64,000 bases of DNA from Chrysoperla carnea (lineage: Eukaryota; Arthropoda; Insecta; Neuroptera; Chrysopidae): the NCBI RefSeq assembly GCF_905475395.1, contig NC_058337.1, positions 12,326,983 through 12,390,982 on the forward strand, written 5' to 3'. This document shows, in pieces, positions 50,361 through 64,000 of the stretch. The notes under the pieces are model-generated. The model did no database searches. It was not told the DNA's origin and saw nothing but the letters and a program-made list of their open reading frames with translations. The stretch's first letter is position 1. Each line of letters opens with the position of its first letter. Both the position numbers and the translations under genes were made by a program.

Positions 50361-50633
50361 AAACTGATAATGTCCCGAAAATATAAGTTTTATTTTCAAT
50401 GAATATTAAAATTTTTTTTAAATTTGTAGTTACCTGAATTGATTAAAAAAAATTGTTTATGTAATTCCTGTGTCCTTGTAGGTATCTTAAATCAAATAAG
50501 ATAAACTTGAAAAACAATTAACATAATTATATTAATATCTATTTGGAAATATTTTAAATAATAGACAGTCATATTACTAGGCCATTAAAAATAAGTAAAT
50601 AATTCAAAAATTTGTTATTTTTAGGTACGACTA

Positions 50634-51459
50634 CTGGAATGGCGAACGTTATTAAACGAGCTAGTGGAACAAATAAATGTAAACCTTGTATGGTTACCTG
50701 GACAGAGGGACATTAAGGGAAATTGTGAAGCCGACAAGCTTGCTAGAAATGGCACAATGATGCCGAAAACAAGTCATCTGGGAGTTTCATTTGCGAACTG
50801 AAAGTTGCTCTTCAAAGAGGATATCTTATAAAAAAAAATCAATCTTAAATGGAAGCAGGCACGTACTCGTGGTACTACAAGACACTTATATCACTTTCAA
50901 GAGCCTCTATTTGTCTCAGACGCCCCTTTCACATGAGCCTGTCATTCCCATAGCAAGATGTTCTGTAATTTACCGAATCAAAGAATGACTACGACAAGCC
51001 CATCTTGATTACTGAGACTTTGCGCAAGGCATGCGACAATACAAAATGTGTATAACCACAGCTAGACCATTCGACTGTGCTCCTCTGAAACTTACTAGAG
51101 CACAGTTGAGAAGGGTGGTGGGACTCTTGACCGGACACTGTCGATTGAACTATCACCTTCATAACATAGGGATCTCTAATGATTCCACTTGTAGAGCCTG
51201 TATGAAGGATGAAGAAATCTCCATTTGCACCTGCAGAAATCTGAAGGACGTTAGATTCAGAATGTTCGGGTCCGAAACATTGAACAAACGTCTGGCCTCG
51301 ACAAAATCCTTTACCTCCATTCGATTTTAATAGCGCCTCCTACCCGAAGACGGATCGTCTTCGGGTGACAGGTCGTTCTCAAGGAGGGCACAGGGGACTC
51401 TTGGTCTAGATGCTAGGGACCTATTTGCGGTACCTCTCTTTTATTTTATTATTATTATA

Positions 51460-51490
<31 letters not shown>
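50634..51490 (+). pseudogene. Decayed LINE 3' half: RNase H-like end, zinc-knuckle region, 3' UTR and (ATT)n tail
   Basis: Bases 50634-50801 read VNLVWLPGQRDIKGNCEADK then LARNGTM, the end of a LINE RNase H domain, with the usual PGH replaced by PGQ. After stops and frame changes, 51031-51330 reads LKLTRAQLRRVVGLLTGHCR, LNYHLHNIGI and CRACMKDEE, the C-terminal zinc-knuckle region of I/R1/Jockey-type ORF2, with the final His missing. The 3' UTR (51331-51436) is shared with 17675-17765. An (ATT)n tail runs to about 51490. Dead copy. Confidence 0.75.
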
Positions 51491-51491
<1 letters not shown>

Positions 51492-51496
51492 GAGCC

Positions 51497-51760
51497 TCTA
51501 TTACCAAAATTGTTGCTACTACAGGACACAGACTAGGCGGCAGTAACGCTGAAAGCCTGGGCCTGACAGTGTATCATGATTACTGCAGGAGCAATCACAA
51601 TGAGGAGGAGGAAGAAACGATGTCTCATATTCTCTGTCACTGCCCAGCTCTTGTCACGAGGAGTTGGACTTACTCGAGCCAGTCTTTCTTTGACGACCCC
51701 TTCAACCTGAAGTCCGTTGACGTCAAAGCACTCCTGATGTTCTCAAACAATTCCAAATAG
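51497..51760 (+). pseudogene. Second LINE C-terminal remnant
   Basis: Reads KIVATTGHRLGGSNAESLGL, TVYHDYCRSNHNEEEEETMS and HILCHCPALV, ending VKALLMFSNNSK and TAG. The pattern CR.(10-12).HILCxCPAL is the C-terminal CCHC region of LINE ORF2. It lies directly after the (ATT)n tail of the preceding copy and is a different family member, related to 52850-53165. Confidence 0.75.
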
Positions 51761-51844
51761 TTCATAGAGTAGTTGCCGGGGATGGGCCAACCCTTTTTCG
51801 GTATCAAAACGGATCCAATGGTCTAGGTATGTGCATTGATAAAA

Positions 51845-52140
51845 AATTCGTATTAGTACATTTCGTCTGCTCTTCCCTCTTGATGATAACTAAAAAGCGA
51901 AAAGAAGTATCGAGCTGAAACTTTTATAGCATGCTCAGGACGTAATAGATCAGTTCGAGTTCGTATATGAGCGAAATAGGTCAATTGGGTTTTGTGTCGC
52001 TAAGATCCATCTTTTAAACCGTAAAAAGTATAACAAGTTTAATTTTAAAACAGATCCTTATGAAAAAATTAACAGATTTTGTTTAAAATATTTTTTTTGT
52101 AATTATCTTTGTTTTACCATAAGGATCAAAATTAAGGTGA
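51845..52140 (-). repeat. REP-A copy (reverse)
   Basis: GATAACTAAAAAGCGAAAAG, GTATATGAGCGAAATAGGTC, CCGTAAAAAGTATAAC and the ATTTTTTTTGTAATTATCTT end are all REP-A words in reverse order, more diverged than average. Confidence 0.6.
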
Positions 52141-52849
52141 AACTTTAGTTTATTTTCTCAAAAACTATAAAAGATTAAGAGTTGAAAATTTGTAGGTAAC
52201 TTCAAATAGTGAATCCATTGATTCTAGTTTCATAATAAACCTTTCTGATAAAATTAAGGAGGTACAAGAGATACATTTCAAGAAACTGAAAAAAAATCTT
52301 GAAAATGACCGCCTTCTTATCTTACATGAATCTTTATGCTTTTTTAGACTTAGCTTATTTATAAAAATAATACAAGCACTGATTTTCCACACCGGTATAT
52401 AAGGTATTTTAACACTTATTAAAATATTTGTCAACGAAGTAAATTTCTCATTGCGCAAATTTTTTAGCAATGCAGATCTACTTATAAACTAATAAATTTT
52501 TGAGTTATTACCATATTTACTTATTTTTAATGACCTAATAATATGATTATCTTATTATTTAAAATACTTACAAATGGATGTTAATATAAATGTTAATTGT
52601 TTTTCAAGTTTATCTTATTTGATTTAAGATACCTGCAAGGACACAGGAATATTGGCATAAACAATTTTTTTAAGCAATTCAGGTAACTACAAATTTTTAT
52701 AAATTTTTAGTAAACATTGAAAGTAAAACTTATCATAACCTTTTATTTTACGCACAGTATCATGTTTCATGAAATTAGCAAAACCCAATAAATTCCTAAA
52801 AATATACAGTGAAACCTGCAAGCTGCTCCTTAAAGAGAATATCTTAAAA

Positions 52850-53165
52850 AGGGCCAATGTTAGATAAAGAGAGGAGCGTACTTGTGGTACTACAAGATAG
52901 ATATGGCCTGAGTACAATCGTAGTCGTTCCGGATATCTCATAAACCTTCTAGGGTCCTCTGTTAGCAAAGCGGCTATTACAGGACATTGGTTGGGCGGCA
53001 GGCATGCTGAACGTCTGGACCTGACAGTGTATCACAACTACTGCAGGAGCTGTCAGAGAGGGGAGGGAGCAGGAGACAATATCTCATCTTCTCTGTCACT
53101 GCCCAGCTCTTGTCATGAGGAGATGGAAATATCCTCCATTGACAGCTTTTACCTAAAGCATTTTT
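52850..53165 (+). pseudogene. Third LINE C-terminal remnant
   Basis: The DNA follows 51520-51665 closely: AGGACATTGGTTGGGCGGCA, CCTGACAGTGTATCACAACT, ACTGCAGGAGC and CTCTGTCACTGCCCAGCTCT. The frame is broken in several places. It lies just outside the inverted duplication. Confidence 0.7.
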
Positions 53166-53264
53166 CCTAGTGTGTATTTTTTCGATTAAATGCAACAATG
53201 ACATTTTGTATTCGCATTTCTTCCGAAAACTAACGATTTTCAAAAAAAATGTTAGCTTTTTTAT

Positions 53265-53470
53265 GAAGACCAACTTTGTAATTTAAAATATTATTCTATC
53301 TCTTACCTTTTAAGATCTTAATTGACTATTAAAACAACCTGAAAAACTAGGTCCAATCTGATGTCAAACTGTACAACTTTTGTTTAAGTTATTTTTTGAT
53401 TGGTTTTCAGTAAAGCAATCTATTAACCATTATATATTAAAATAGTCTAATCTGTATATTTTTAACAATT
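53265..53470 (-). repeat. Fragment of TIR element G
   Basis: TATTCTATCTCTTACC, GATCTTAATTGACTATTAAA, GGTCCAATCTGATGTCAA and AAGTTATTTTTTGATTGG match the right arm of the element at 37634-38994. The SINE insertion site (TTTTGATTGGTT) is empty in this copy. Confidence 0.6.
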
Positions 53471-53868
53471 AATTTAATTCCGGCTTCTAAAAGAAAAAAT
53501 TTAATAATTTTTTCAAGAAACACAATAATTTCCCATTTAAGCCACAAATAGGGATGTTTCCCCAAGTTTGTTGCTAATTTTTTCATACTTTTACACATAC
53601 TCATAAACATCAAAGAGTCGATTTAAATAAATTTTTAAATCTTCGCGTCTTTCACAGCTAGTCGAGTTATACAGCATGTCACGCTAAAACCTAAAACTAT
53701 GCTATTTTTCAGAATAAGTCTTTTTTTCAAATTAAATACTTTTTATTCAAAAATAGCCAAAAACGAAACAAAATGGCAATCTTAGCCTTCAGGCGTTTCG
53801 AAACCAAAACGAAAGTGTTACCAAGAAACTGAAATTTTGTGTGTCAATTAATCATTATTTAGTAAGCA

Positions 53869-54371
53869 TCACTACATAGTATAAAACAAAGTCGCTTTCT
53901 CTGTCCCTATGTCCCTATGTCCCTTTGTATGCTTAAATCTTTGAAACTACGTAACGGATTTTGATGCGGTTTTTTTTAATAGATAGAGTGATTCAAGAGG
54001 AAGGTTTATATGTATAATAACATCCATTAAATAGTGGAGAAGTACTGCTATTTTTGAGGTTAATAGTTAAAAATGTAAAAAGTAAATAAGTAAAAATGTA
54101 GTGTATGAATTTAGATATTCCAAAGATAGCAGGAAATCTTCATGGTATAGGGAAAGGGGGATTGTTTTACTCCAAATTTAACGCGTGCGGGCCACGGGCA
54201 GTAATGAATAAAGCAAAACTACTGGATCGATTTTAATCACATAGGCTATATATTTTATACCCGTGCGAAGCCAGAGCGGGCCGATATGTTTTTATATACA
54301 ACGTTCACAGTTTTTCTGTAGTGTATTTAGTATCAGCATTGCACCCGTGCGAAGCGGGGGCGGGTCGCTAG
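53869..54371 (+). mobile_element. Non-autonomous Helitron (503 bp)
   Basis: Starts TCACTACATAGTATAAAACA after an A and ends GGGTCGCTAG before a T, the expected A/T host junction with TC and CTRR ends. Just before the end, ACCCG-loop-CGGGT forms a hairpin (54342-54365 region). A related block (ACCCGTGCGAAGCCAGAGCG) is at about 54259-54278. The opening GTCCCTATGTCCCTATGTCC repeat and ACTACGTAACGGATTTTGAT are typical of a widespread insect Helitron group. No Rep or helicase coding text. Confidence 0.75.
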
Positions 54372-54829
54372 TTCTGTATATATTTCAAGTCGATTCTCTG
54401 TACGGTTTACGATAAATTAATAACATGATTATTACCTTTTTACATTATATGGTGGTATATGAAGAAGTCGTAATAAGTGTTGAATTTTTAACCAATAAGT
54501 GCTTTTAAGCTTTAAAATCATACCAAATTAAAAACTTTGCATACAAACGAAAAACTTATTTTGGTAAAAACACTGACTTCAATAGTTAATTTTAACTATA
54601 CCGTACAGATAATCGATATGAATTTTTCAAAAAAGACGCATAAAAAGTCTTATAAATTGATTGAAAAAAAGTCAGATCTTTCGTATCATTATCGATTCAC
54701 CGTATCGAAATACCTTCAAAAGTTGAAATGAAAATGATAAGAAAAATTTATTTTATTTATCAATTAATCACTCTTGTATAGGTCTTTTGTGAATATCCAT
54801 ATCAAATCTTAGTACGGTTTAAAATTACA

Positions 54830-55479
54830 GTAACTTTATACATTACAGTCTGCATCAAATCCGGTAGTTCTGATTTTTAGCAGACTTGTTTAAGATGTTG
54901 TCCCAATAAATAATCCAAGTTTGTGACCTCGACAGACGAACGCAACTTTGTCAAAAATCGAAAAAACCAAACCCGTGAAAAATTTCAGCTTTTTTCAGAT
55001 TTTGGCGAAAATAACTATAAAGAGGTAGTTTTTGAAGTACCTTTTCAAGATGAAACTAGAATCGTCACTGAAGACCCAATAGTTGCGGAGAAAAAGCTGT
55101 TCAAAATTAATAATTTTTTCTAACTTCGCAATTTTTTGCAATATTACAGACGTCACTCGAAGTACTCTGGTCAAAAGTAGTTTTTCTCGGAAACTACTGG
55201 GTCTTCAGTGACGAGTCTCTAGTCTCGTATTGTAGCACATTTAGTCTACTTTAAAAACATCTTGAAAAGGTACTGCAAAAACTAGCCGTTTAGGGTTATA
55301 ATCGCCAAAATCAGAAAAAAAGCCAAAATTTTTCACGGGTTTTCTCGATTTTTGACAAAGTTGCATTCGACGCTTGAGGTCACCAACTTGGATTATTCAT
55401 TGGAACATCTTAAACAAGTTGACTAAAAATCAGAACTACTGGATTTGACAATAGCTCTAAGTCTAATGTATAAAGTTAC
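54830..55479. mobile_element. Foldback element (650 bp)
   Basis: Ends GTAACTTTATACATTA and TAATGTATAAAGTTAC. The inner arms pair: ATCAAATCCGGTAGTTCTGA against TCAGAACTACTGGATTTGA, TTTGTCAAAAATCGA against TCGATTTTTGACAAA, and TCGTCACTGAAGACCCA against TGGGTCTTCAGTGACGA. The centre is near 55140-55160. A fragment of the end is at 26510-26570. The small plus-strand frame inside shows no known domain. Confidence 0.8.
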
Positions 55480-57280
55480 ATCCATAAATTTTGAAAGGCT
55501 TTATCTCGGAAAGTATTGGATCTACAGAGTTCATTCTCGTCTGATATTGTAACAAATTAAGTCTACTTGAGAAATGTTCTCAAAAGGATTTATGAAAAAA
55601 CTAGTGCTTTAGAGTTCCAAAATTTTTGTTTGAAAATTTTCAAGCCAAAATCCAAAATTTTCACGGATTTTTCGATTTTTGATTTGATGCAGACTAACTC
55701 CTATTTTCAAACGACAAGGTTACTGTATTTTTATGAGAATTGCTTTTTTGGTAAAAACACTACATTTGGTAGTTAATTCCTCATAAACCGTTTAGAGAAT
55801 CGATTTGAATTTTTCACAAAAGACAAAGTAAAAAAGGATGATTAATTGATAAATAAAATTTCAATTTTTTTGGATCATTTTCATTTTATCGGTATCGAAA
55901 TACCTTAAATAAAGGTGAAAATATTTGATATATGTTTTAATCAAAATAATTATTATCCTTCAATTTTTTACGGAATTTTATAAGTAGTCATAAATAGCTT
56001 AAATTTTAATTCCATATAATTATTATAGATATAAAAATTTAAATACCATTTCTGTATCTTAATTACATATTTTCAAATGTTAAACTATTTGTAAATACAA
56101 TTAATAACATGTCGTTGTTGTGAGTATGACCCTAATGCTCCACACCATGAAGCTTATAAGGAGAACGATCGCTATAGAAAATATTGTCCCCGAAATATGG
56201 ATAAAATAAGTGAGGCGCTGCGACCGCTAGGTAGTATCAATAAAAGCGGGCTGTTGTGCGCTAATTTAAAATGATATATCAATTTGTACATTATGCTAAC
56301 AACAACAGCTAACTTCGCAGATACTACTTCTTGATGACAGCGCGGCTGGTGGCTTAAAAATGAACTATAAATTCTACAAATTTTCAGGGACAGGTGCGCT
56401 AATGCTTTAGTACATAGCGATCTTTCTCCTTCTTTATAACCTTCATGCTCCACACCATCAACTTAACAGAATATGGAGAGACCGCAAATCATCATGGAAG
56501 TGAATTTTTAAGATGCCCGCGCACAGGATGACACGAAAACTACATGTTGAAGTTACTTACAATTTTTTAACACCATGAAGTTAGTCGATAAACGAAATGT
56601 CACTAAAAATTGACAAGGATAGATAGACGAATTATTAAGTGAACACAATAGATGGGATAACTGGAGTTTATTTATTTTCAGTAGTTTTTATTGTTCTAAA
56701 AAGTCCAAAAAAACTATAATTGAGTGGGAGTGTATACTTTATACGTATGTAAAAGTATTGTCGCGTTCACACTATATTATGTTAGATTATACGATAGCAA
56801 AGTTAATTTTATTTTTATCTGCTGTCACTTGTTAATGATGAGTGGAAAATTTATAAATATTATACAATGTGAATTTTTAATTATTTAAAATTAACATTAC
56901 TAAAATTTGGAATTCCCAAACAGTTGTATTAATTTTTAATTACATTAACATTAATAGCCCGGGAAAATAAAGATTTTTCTGCTTAAGAAATCCAAGTGAA
57001 GTTTTTTTATCGGAATTATCTTTATTTGGATGCAAGAAATAACCTATGAAAAGACCATTGCAAAATCCTCGCAAGAATAGGTTTTTATAAAATATCTCGT
57101 AAACAATTAAGTTTATAGCAGTATTAAAAAAGGTTCATTACAAAATTTTTATAGAAGCAATAGTTTTGGATTTTCTAATTATTTCACTGAGAAAAGTTAG
57201 GTCAAGTCGCTTACTCTAGTACACAAAAAATATCAAAAATATTTGAAAAATAAAAATATTAAAAAAATAAATAAATTTAT
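55480..57280. other. AT-rich stretch with one shared repeat
   Basis: Bases 55485-55760 look like a further, diverged half of the preceding foldback family (TTTATCTCGGAAAGTATTGG, TTTTCACGGATTTTTCGATT). Bases 56505-56720 match 10615-10830 in reverse. CTCCACACCATGAAG-like words occur twice (56136-56150 and 56448-56462). No gene recognised. Confidence 0.45.
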
Positions 57281-57423
57281 ATAATCGAGAGAATATGATG
57301 TAAATAATAAATATCGTACACATAATTTAAAGTAAACAAAAACAATAAGTAATAATAATAAGTGAATAAACAAAGTAAAAATAAAAATTCAATGAGTTGA
57401 AAAAATTGCGTTCTGTGTCTAGA

Positions 57424-57490
57424 ACTCGAATGGCCTAATTGGTAGGGCGCTTGACATCCAAGAAGTCCGGGTTCGAGTCCTGGCTCGAGT
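57424..57490 (+). tRNA. tRNA-like gene or pseudogene with pol III terminator
   Basis: The acceptor strands ACTCGAA and CTCGAGT pair with one mismatch. The D-arm is GCC-loop-GGC, with TGGCCTAATTGGTAGGGCG as box A. The T-arm CCGGG-TTCGAGT-CCTGG holds box B GGTTCGAGTCC. A run of nine T follows two bases after the acceptor end, a good pol III terminator. At 67 nt it is about 5 short: the anticodon arm folds only as CTTG-ACATC-CAAG, a 5-base loop, so no anticodon can be assigned. Direct repeats of about 80 bp lie on both sides (57280-57360 and 57580-57655). Confidence 0.5.
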
Positions 57491-57659
57491 GTTTTTTTTT
57501 CAATTCTCTTTAATTAAGATTACTAGACAAGATATTTGTCAATATTTAGTTTACGCTGTATGTATTAAAAATCATCAATTATAATCGAGAAACCATTATG
57601 TAAATAAATATCGTATACATGATTAAAAGTAAACAAAAACAAAAAGTAATAATAAAAAA

Positions 57660-57846
57660 TTTGGAAAACGGTTGACCCTGCAGGTCATCCTTGTAACTTC
57701 CCGCTAAGTATTGACTCGATAACTTTAGAATGAATAAACCGATTTTCACGCGGTTGGTGACATTCGACGCAGTTTTTGAAGCTTCATGAAGAATCTTTAA
57801 GTTTCAATTGATAGAACAAAAAATTTTGAGGTTATTCCGAAAAAAA

Positions 57847-57889
<43 letters not shown>

Positions 57890-58036
57890 GGTTTTCTTTC
57901 GTCAACGATAACTCACGAACGAATGAACTGATTTTGACCGGATTAGTGGTGATCGACGTGGTTTTTTGATGTTGAGAGGTGATTAGTTTTTGGAATTGAT
58001 CGATACAGCCGTTTAAAAGTTATTCAAAAAAAACCA

Positions 58037-58078
<42 letters not shown>

Positions 58079-58251
58079 TTTTTTTTTTTTGCAGTTTTTT
58101 TGAGATTTCTCGAAATCTATCGAATCGGTCCAAATAGTCCTCAAAATCTAAGTTTGGTCAAGCCCTTTCGAATGGCACCAACCGCGATCAAATCGGACAA
58201 GCCGTTCAAAAGTTATGAGAGGTTTACATACATTCACACACACACACACAT

Positions 58252-58306
<55 letters not shown>
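57660..58306 (+). repeat. Left part of a dispersed repeat ending in (CA)n
   Basis: Contains GTTGACCCTGCAGGTCATCC, a T-run at 57850-57888, an A-run at 58040-58074 followed directly by T at 58075-58090, and ATCAAATCGGACAAGCCG, then an (AC) tract at 58235-58306. I take 60848-61080 as the other side of the same unit, now split by the LINE. Non-coding. Confidence 0.55.
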
Positions 58307-61080
<2,774 letters not shown>

Positions 61081-61095
61081 ATTAAAATAAAAAAG

Positions 61096-61225
61096 ATCCA
61101 TCTTGTAAACCGTTAGAGATAGAACAAAAGTTTAAAGGTCAAAATCAATCCTTATAAAAAAATTAACAACTTTTGTTTGAAACGTTTTTTCGTAACCATC
61201 TTTGTTTACCCGTGGGAGCGCAAAT
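61096..61225 (-). repeat. REP-A fragment (reverse)
   Basis: GTAAACCGTTAGAGATAGAA, CAACTTTTGTTTGAAACGTT and GTTTACCCGTGGGAGCGCAA are in family order. The following 61226-62150 is AT-rich with nothing recognised. Confidence 0.7.
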
Positions 61226-62154
61226 TAGGAAAAAAACTTTATGTCCATTTTCCCCAAAACTAAAAAAGATAGGAAGTTGAATTTGCAGGTAAATTCAATT
61301 AGTTATCTTTTGAAACATTCTCGAAAAAAAAAATAAAATAAAATAAAAAAATTCGATAGTTTTAAAAGTTTTTTTTTTTAGTTTAACTTTTATTGAATAT
61401 TTTTTTGTAATTTTCTAAAAAATTGGTTAAAACCTCCAACTAGCCCAAAAAGTAAGTGGCATTAGGTGGTCATGGAAAAAAGTAAAGAACTATTTAAAAC
61501 AGTATAGTTTTTAATAAATCAAGCGATTAGTGTTGCATTTTATGAAATTATTAAAATAAGTTCAAAAAATGTGGAGTAGTTAATTCAAATGAATCTTTCC
61601 AATTTAATTTTCTTATCTTTTATGTTATAATTGCGTAATCGGCTAATTTATTGTTTTTGTGTAAATACAAATATTATTGTTATCTATATCATTATAAAAT
61701 TAGAGCAACTTTTTCTATGTGCGCTTATCACTGGGAATTTATTTACTGAAAATTAAATTTTGAAAAATCAATTAATAAATAATTTTTTTAAGGAATATTA
61801 TTGCATTAGAAATAAATTGTATCAAATTTTAACCATATTTTAAAGAATAGTCGATTTTTATTTAGTGATCACATATCTTAAAGGAAAAAAGTTTTCTGAC
61901 GTTGGAGTTTCCCGAAAATGAATGTGAAAATCATAGTTGTGTCCTTGTTACTCTTACCAAGCTTCATGGAATAGAACTTTTTTGCTTTTTTCATTAAAAA
62001 AAAGTATGAACTTTTTTCAAACTACTAATTTATAGTAAGTAAAAAATTATAGAATTTTTTAATCCTACTTAGAAAAAATGCTTACTTTGGGGAATTTTTA
62101 TATTTTAGTTGAAAGATAAAAAATATTTTTTTAATACCAAAAAAAATATTTACA

Positions 62155-62310
62155 TATAGATTATGTCGCATTTAAGATGAAGACACTCTCATATTTTCGT
62201 TACTTTTAAGGAATATCGATTTGAAATATTGCTCAATCATTCAGGCTAGTGAATCACATTTTCTGAGAAATTAACCGAAATCAAACCGAAACTCCTAGCC
62301 TAGCGTCAGA
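62155..62310 (-). repeat. REP-J copy
   Basis: GTCGCATTTAAGATGAAGAC, then TCATATTTTCGTTAC and AATATCGATTTGAAAT, match the reverse complement of 5970-6060 and, in part, 49500-49567. Small family, class unknown. Bases 62311-63000 show no gene; 62500-62740 has two diverged copies of a phrase with ATTTGTATTAGCCTTGC and ACCACCAGAC words. Confidence 0.55.
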
Positions 62311-63000
62311 GGCGGTTAGAAATATCGAAAAAAAACTATCAGAAAAAGTGGCTAAGAATATTTTTTATACGCATACACGATTTTCATGACAAAATTCGCA
62401 TTTTTACTCAAAATGGTCTTTACTCAAAATTATTACAAGTTTTTGAAATATTTGAATGTTTTTACATTCAATATGGTGACCACCAGACCGCATATTAAGT
62501 GTTGTGTTTCTATGTGGCACACTAATCCATCGATTTGTATTAGCCTTGCGAGTGCTACTGAAGATATGGCAGTAATAATAATTCAATATGACGACCACCA
62601 GACGCCATATTTTGGAAAAACAATGTATGTGTGTTTCTATGTGACACACTAGAGACCAAATGCGTGTACCGATTTTGATGATTCTGACGTCAATCGATTT
62701 GTATTAACCTTGCAAGTGCTACCGAAGATATGGAAATAATGAAAATTGAAAAAATGAATATCAGCGAACTATGCCAAGTATCATTGAATAGCTATTAAAT
62801 AGACAAATCGCTTAACGTAATAAATAATAATGATTAAAATCGGTTCACGTGTTTGGTCTCTAGAGCGCCTCAAATGATCAATCATAAATACATAGGCTGT
62901 AAATGAAAGTCGGCAAACTATGGCCAAAGCGCAAATTAGGACAAAACTTTGGTGTTCAAGCATTCTTGAAATTAATTCGAAAAATTTTAATTAATTTTTC

Positions 63001-63257
63001 GAATTAATTTCCAACAAGCTGGAAATCGTTTTAATACCTTCATTTGGTCCTAAATGCGTGTATTCCGAGTTTGCCCAATCACAGGAGATGTGCATAGTTT
63101 TAGGAGCCAAATAACTGAAAAAATAATTAAATTTTTGCAGTTATTTGGCTCCTAAAAGCTATACACATCTTCTGGGATTGGGAAAACTTGGATTATACGC
63201 ATTTAGCACCAAATCAAGGTATACTAAAAAGATTTCCAGCTTGCTGGAAATTAATTC
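63001..63257. repeat. 257-bp foldback
   Basis: GAATTAATTTCCAACAAGCT at the left pairs with AGCTTGCTGGAAATTAATTC at the right, TTTAGGAGCCAAATAACTG with CAGTTATTTGGCTCCTAAA, and ACACATC with GATGTGC-type words. The loop is about 15 bp near 63125-63135. No ORF. Confidence 0.75.
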
Positions 63258-63404
63258 TTCAAAAAATCTTTAATTTGTTTAGACTAACATGCTTGGTTAC
63301 TATGCAAAAAAACTATGATTTGATCTCACCAGTGGCCAATTTATTTTTTAATAAATTCATATTACGTAATGTAAAATTAATCAAATTTTTATACCATGCA
63401 TGTA

Positions 63405-63945
63405 TGTAAGTTGCAAGGTATACTAAGTTTAGTCCCAAGTTTGTAACGCTTAAAAATATTGATGCTATGAACAAATGTTTGGTATAGGTGTTCATAAAAT
63501 CACCTAATTAGTCCATTTACGGTTGTTTGTCCGTCTGTCTGTCAACACGATAACTCAAAAACGAAAAAAGATATCAATCTGAAATTTTTACAGCGTACTC
63601 AGGACGTAAAAAGCGAGGTCGGGTTCGTAAATGAGCGACATAGGTCAATTGGGTCTTGGATCCGTAGGACTCATCTTGTAAACCGTTAGAGATAGAACAA
63701 AAGTTTATGTTTAAAAAATATTCCTTATAAAAAAATAAGCAACTTTTGTTTGATACATTTTTTTCGTAAACATCACTGTTTACCCGTGAGAGCGCAAATT
63801 AGGCGTAGATTGTATAGTATGTATTATATGGGAATATCAGTTATGTATGTGTGACATGTATTATGTGTAAAGTGATAGAGTAATCAACACTGTATATGCA
63901 TGGTATTTCAACAATGAACTAAGTCAATTGTTTGTTTTCACTTTT
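63405..63945 (-). repeat. REP-A, full-length reverse copy
   Basis: Runs from GCAAGGTATACTAAGTTTAG through ACACGATAACTCAAAAACG, GTAAATGAGCGACATAGGTC, CCGTTAGAGATAGAACAAAA and GTTTACCCGTGAGAGCGCAA to GTCAATTGTTTGTTTTCACT. The inner stretch around 63800-63880 (ATGTATGTGTGACATGTA) is only present in the longest copies. Confidence 0.8.
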
Positions 63946-64000
63946 TTATTATATACTTTAAAATTAATAGTTTCCTAAAGTAATTAATTAATTGTGATAA

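Larger units (their letters stand above)
50384..52732. repeat. Inverted duplication enclosing LINE remnants
   Basis: About 240 bp at 50384-50625 recur in reverse complement at 52487-52732. Shared words are GTTACCTGAATT/AATTCAGGTAAC, TTGTAGGTATCTTAAATCAA/TTGATTTAAGATACCTGCAA and AAACTTGAAAAACAATTAAC/GTTAATTGTTTTTCAAGTTT. Between the arms lie LINE fragments and a REP-A copy. The left arm ends where the LINE coding text begins. Confidence 0.75.

Noticed and set aside
54923..55123. A 66-residue frame
   Set aside because: It lies wholly inside a foldback arm, has no known domain, and its mirror in the other arm is not open.
56172..56453. A 93-residue minus-strand frame
   Set aside because: No recognisable motif, no splice context, and composition like the surrounding AT-rich DNA; probably chance.
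62386..62652. An 88-residue frame with internal repeats
   Set aside because: The internal duplication (ACCACCAGAC phrase) is seen on both strands and continues past the frame, so it is a repeat and not a gene.

Overview
The window is nuclear DNA of an arthropod, most likely an insect. It is AT-rich, holds two conserved animal genes broken up by GT-AG introns, and is otherwise filled with transposable elements. I see no bacterial genes, no operons and no CRISPR array. The order of insect cannot be fixed from what is visible.

Two protein genes are complete and can be assembled exon by exon with all splice phases matching. On the plus strand, 5193-11444 encodes a 388-residue protein with three SH3 domains. 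I identify it as the insect Fat/Hippo-pathway adaptor Dlish (also called Vamana). On the minus strand, 15312-19899 encodes a 619-residue bifunctional PAPS synthase (Papss), with an APS kinase half and an ATP sulfurylase half. The two genes converge tail to tail across about 3.9 kb, which holds a frameshifted remnant of a PIF/Harbinger transposase. No functional link between the two genes is implied.

Layout: 1-5192, repeats, including an array rich in the mini-hairpin word GCGAAGC (300-1390); 5193-11444, Dlish; 11445-15311, 3' flanks and the Harbinger remnant; 15312-19899, Papss, with a foldback and a LINE 3' fragment in its introns; 19900-57300, a gene-free repeat landscape of TTAA-flanked MITEs (short non-autonomous DNA transposons), a nested hAT-like MITE, pogo-like MITEs, a 2.26 kb giant foldback, CACTG-ended elements carrying tRNA-like promoters, a tRNA-derived SINE, a non-autonomous Helitron, several smaller foldbacks and eroded LINE 3' halves; 57300-61080, a tRNA-like sequence and an intact-looking 3' portion of an R1-clade LINE sitting inside an (AC)n microsatellite; 61080-64000, more repeats.

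I found no clear undescribed gene system. The most unusual signals are structural: the GCGAAGC hairpin array, the giant foldback, the CACTG elements with an internal pol III-like promoter, and a three-level nested insertion whose boundaries can be read against intact copies in the same window. Coordinates of repeat edges are read by eye and may be off by several bases unless a target-site duplication is given.
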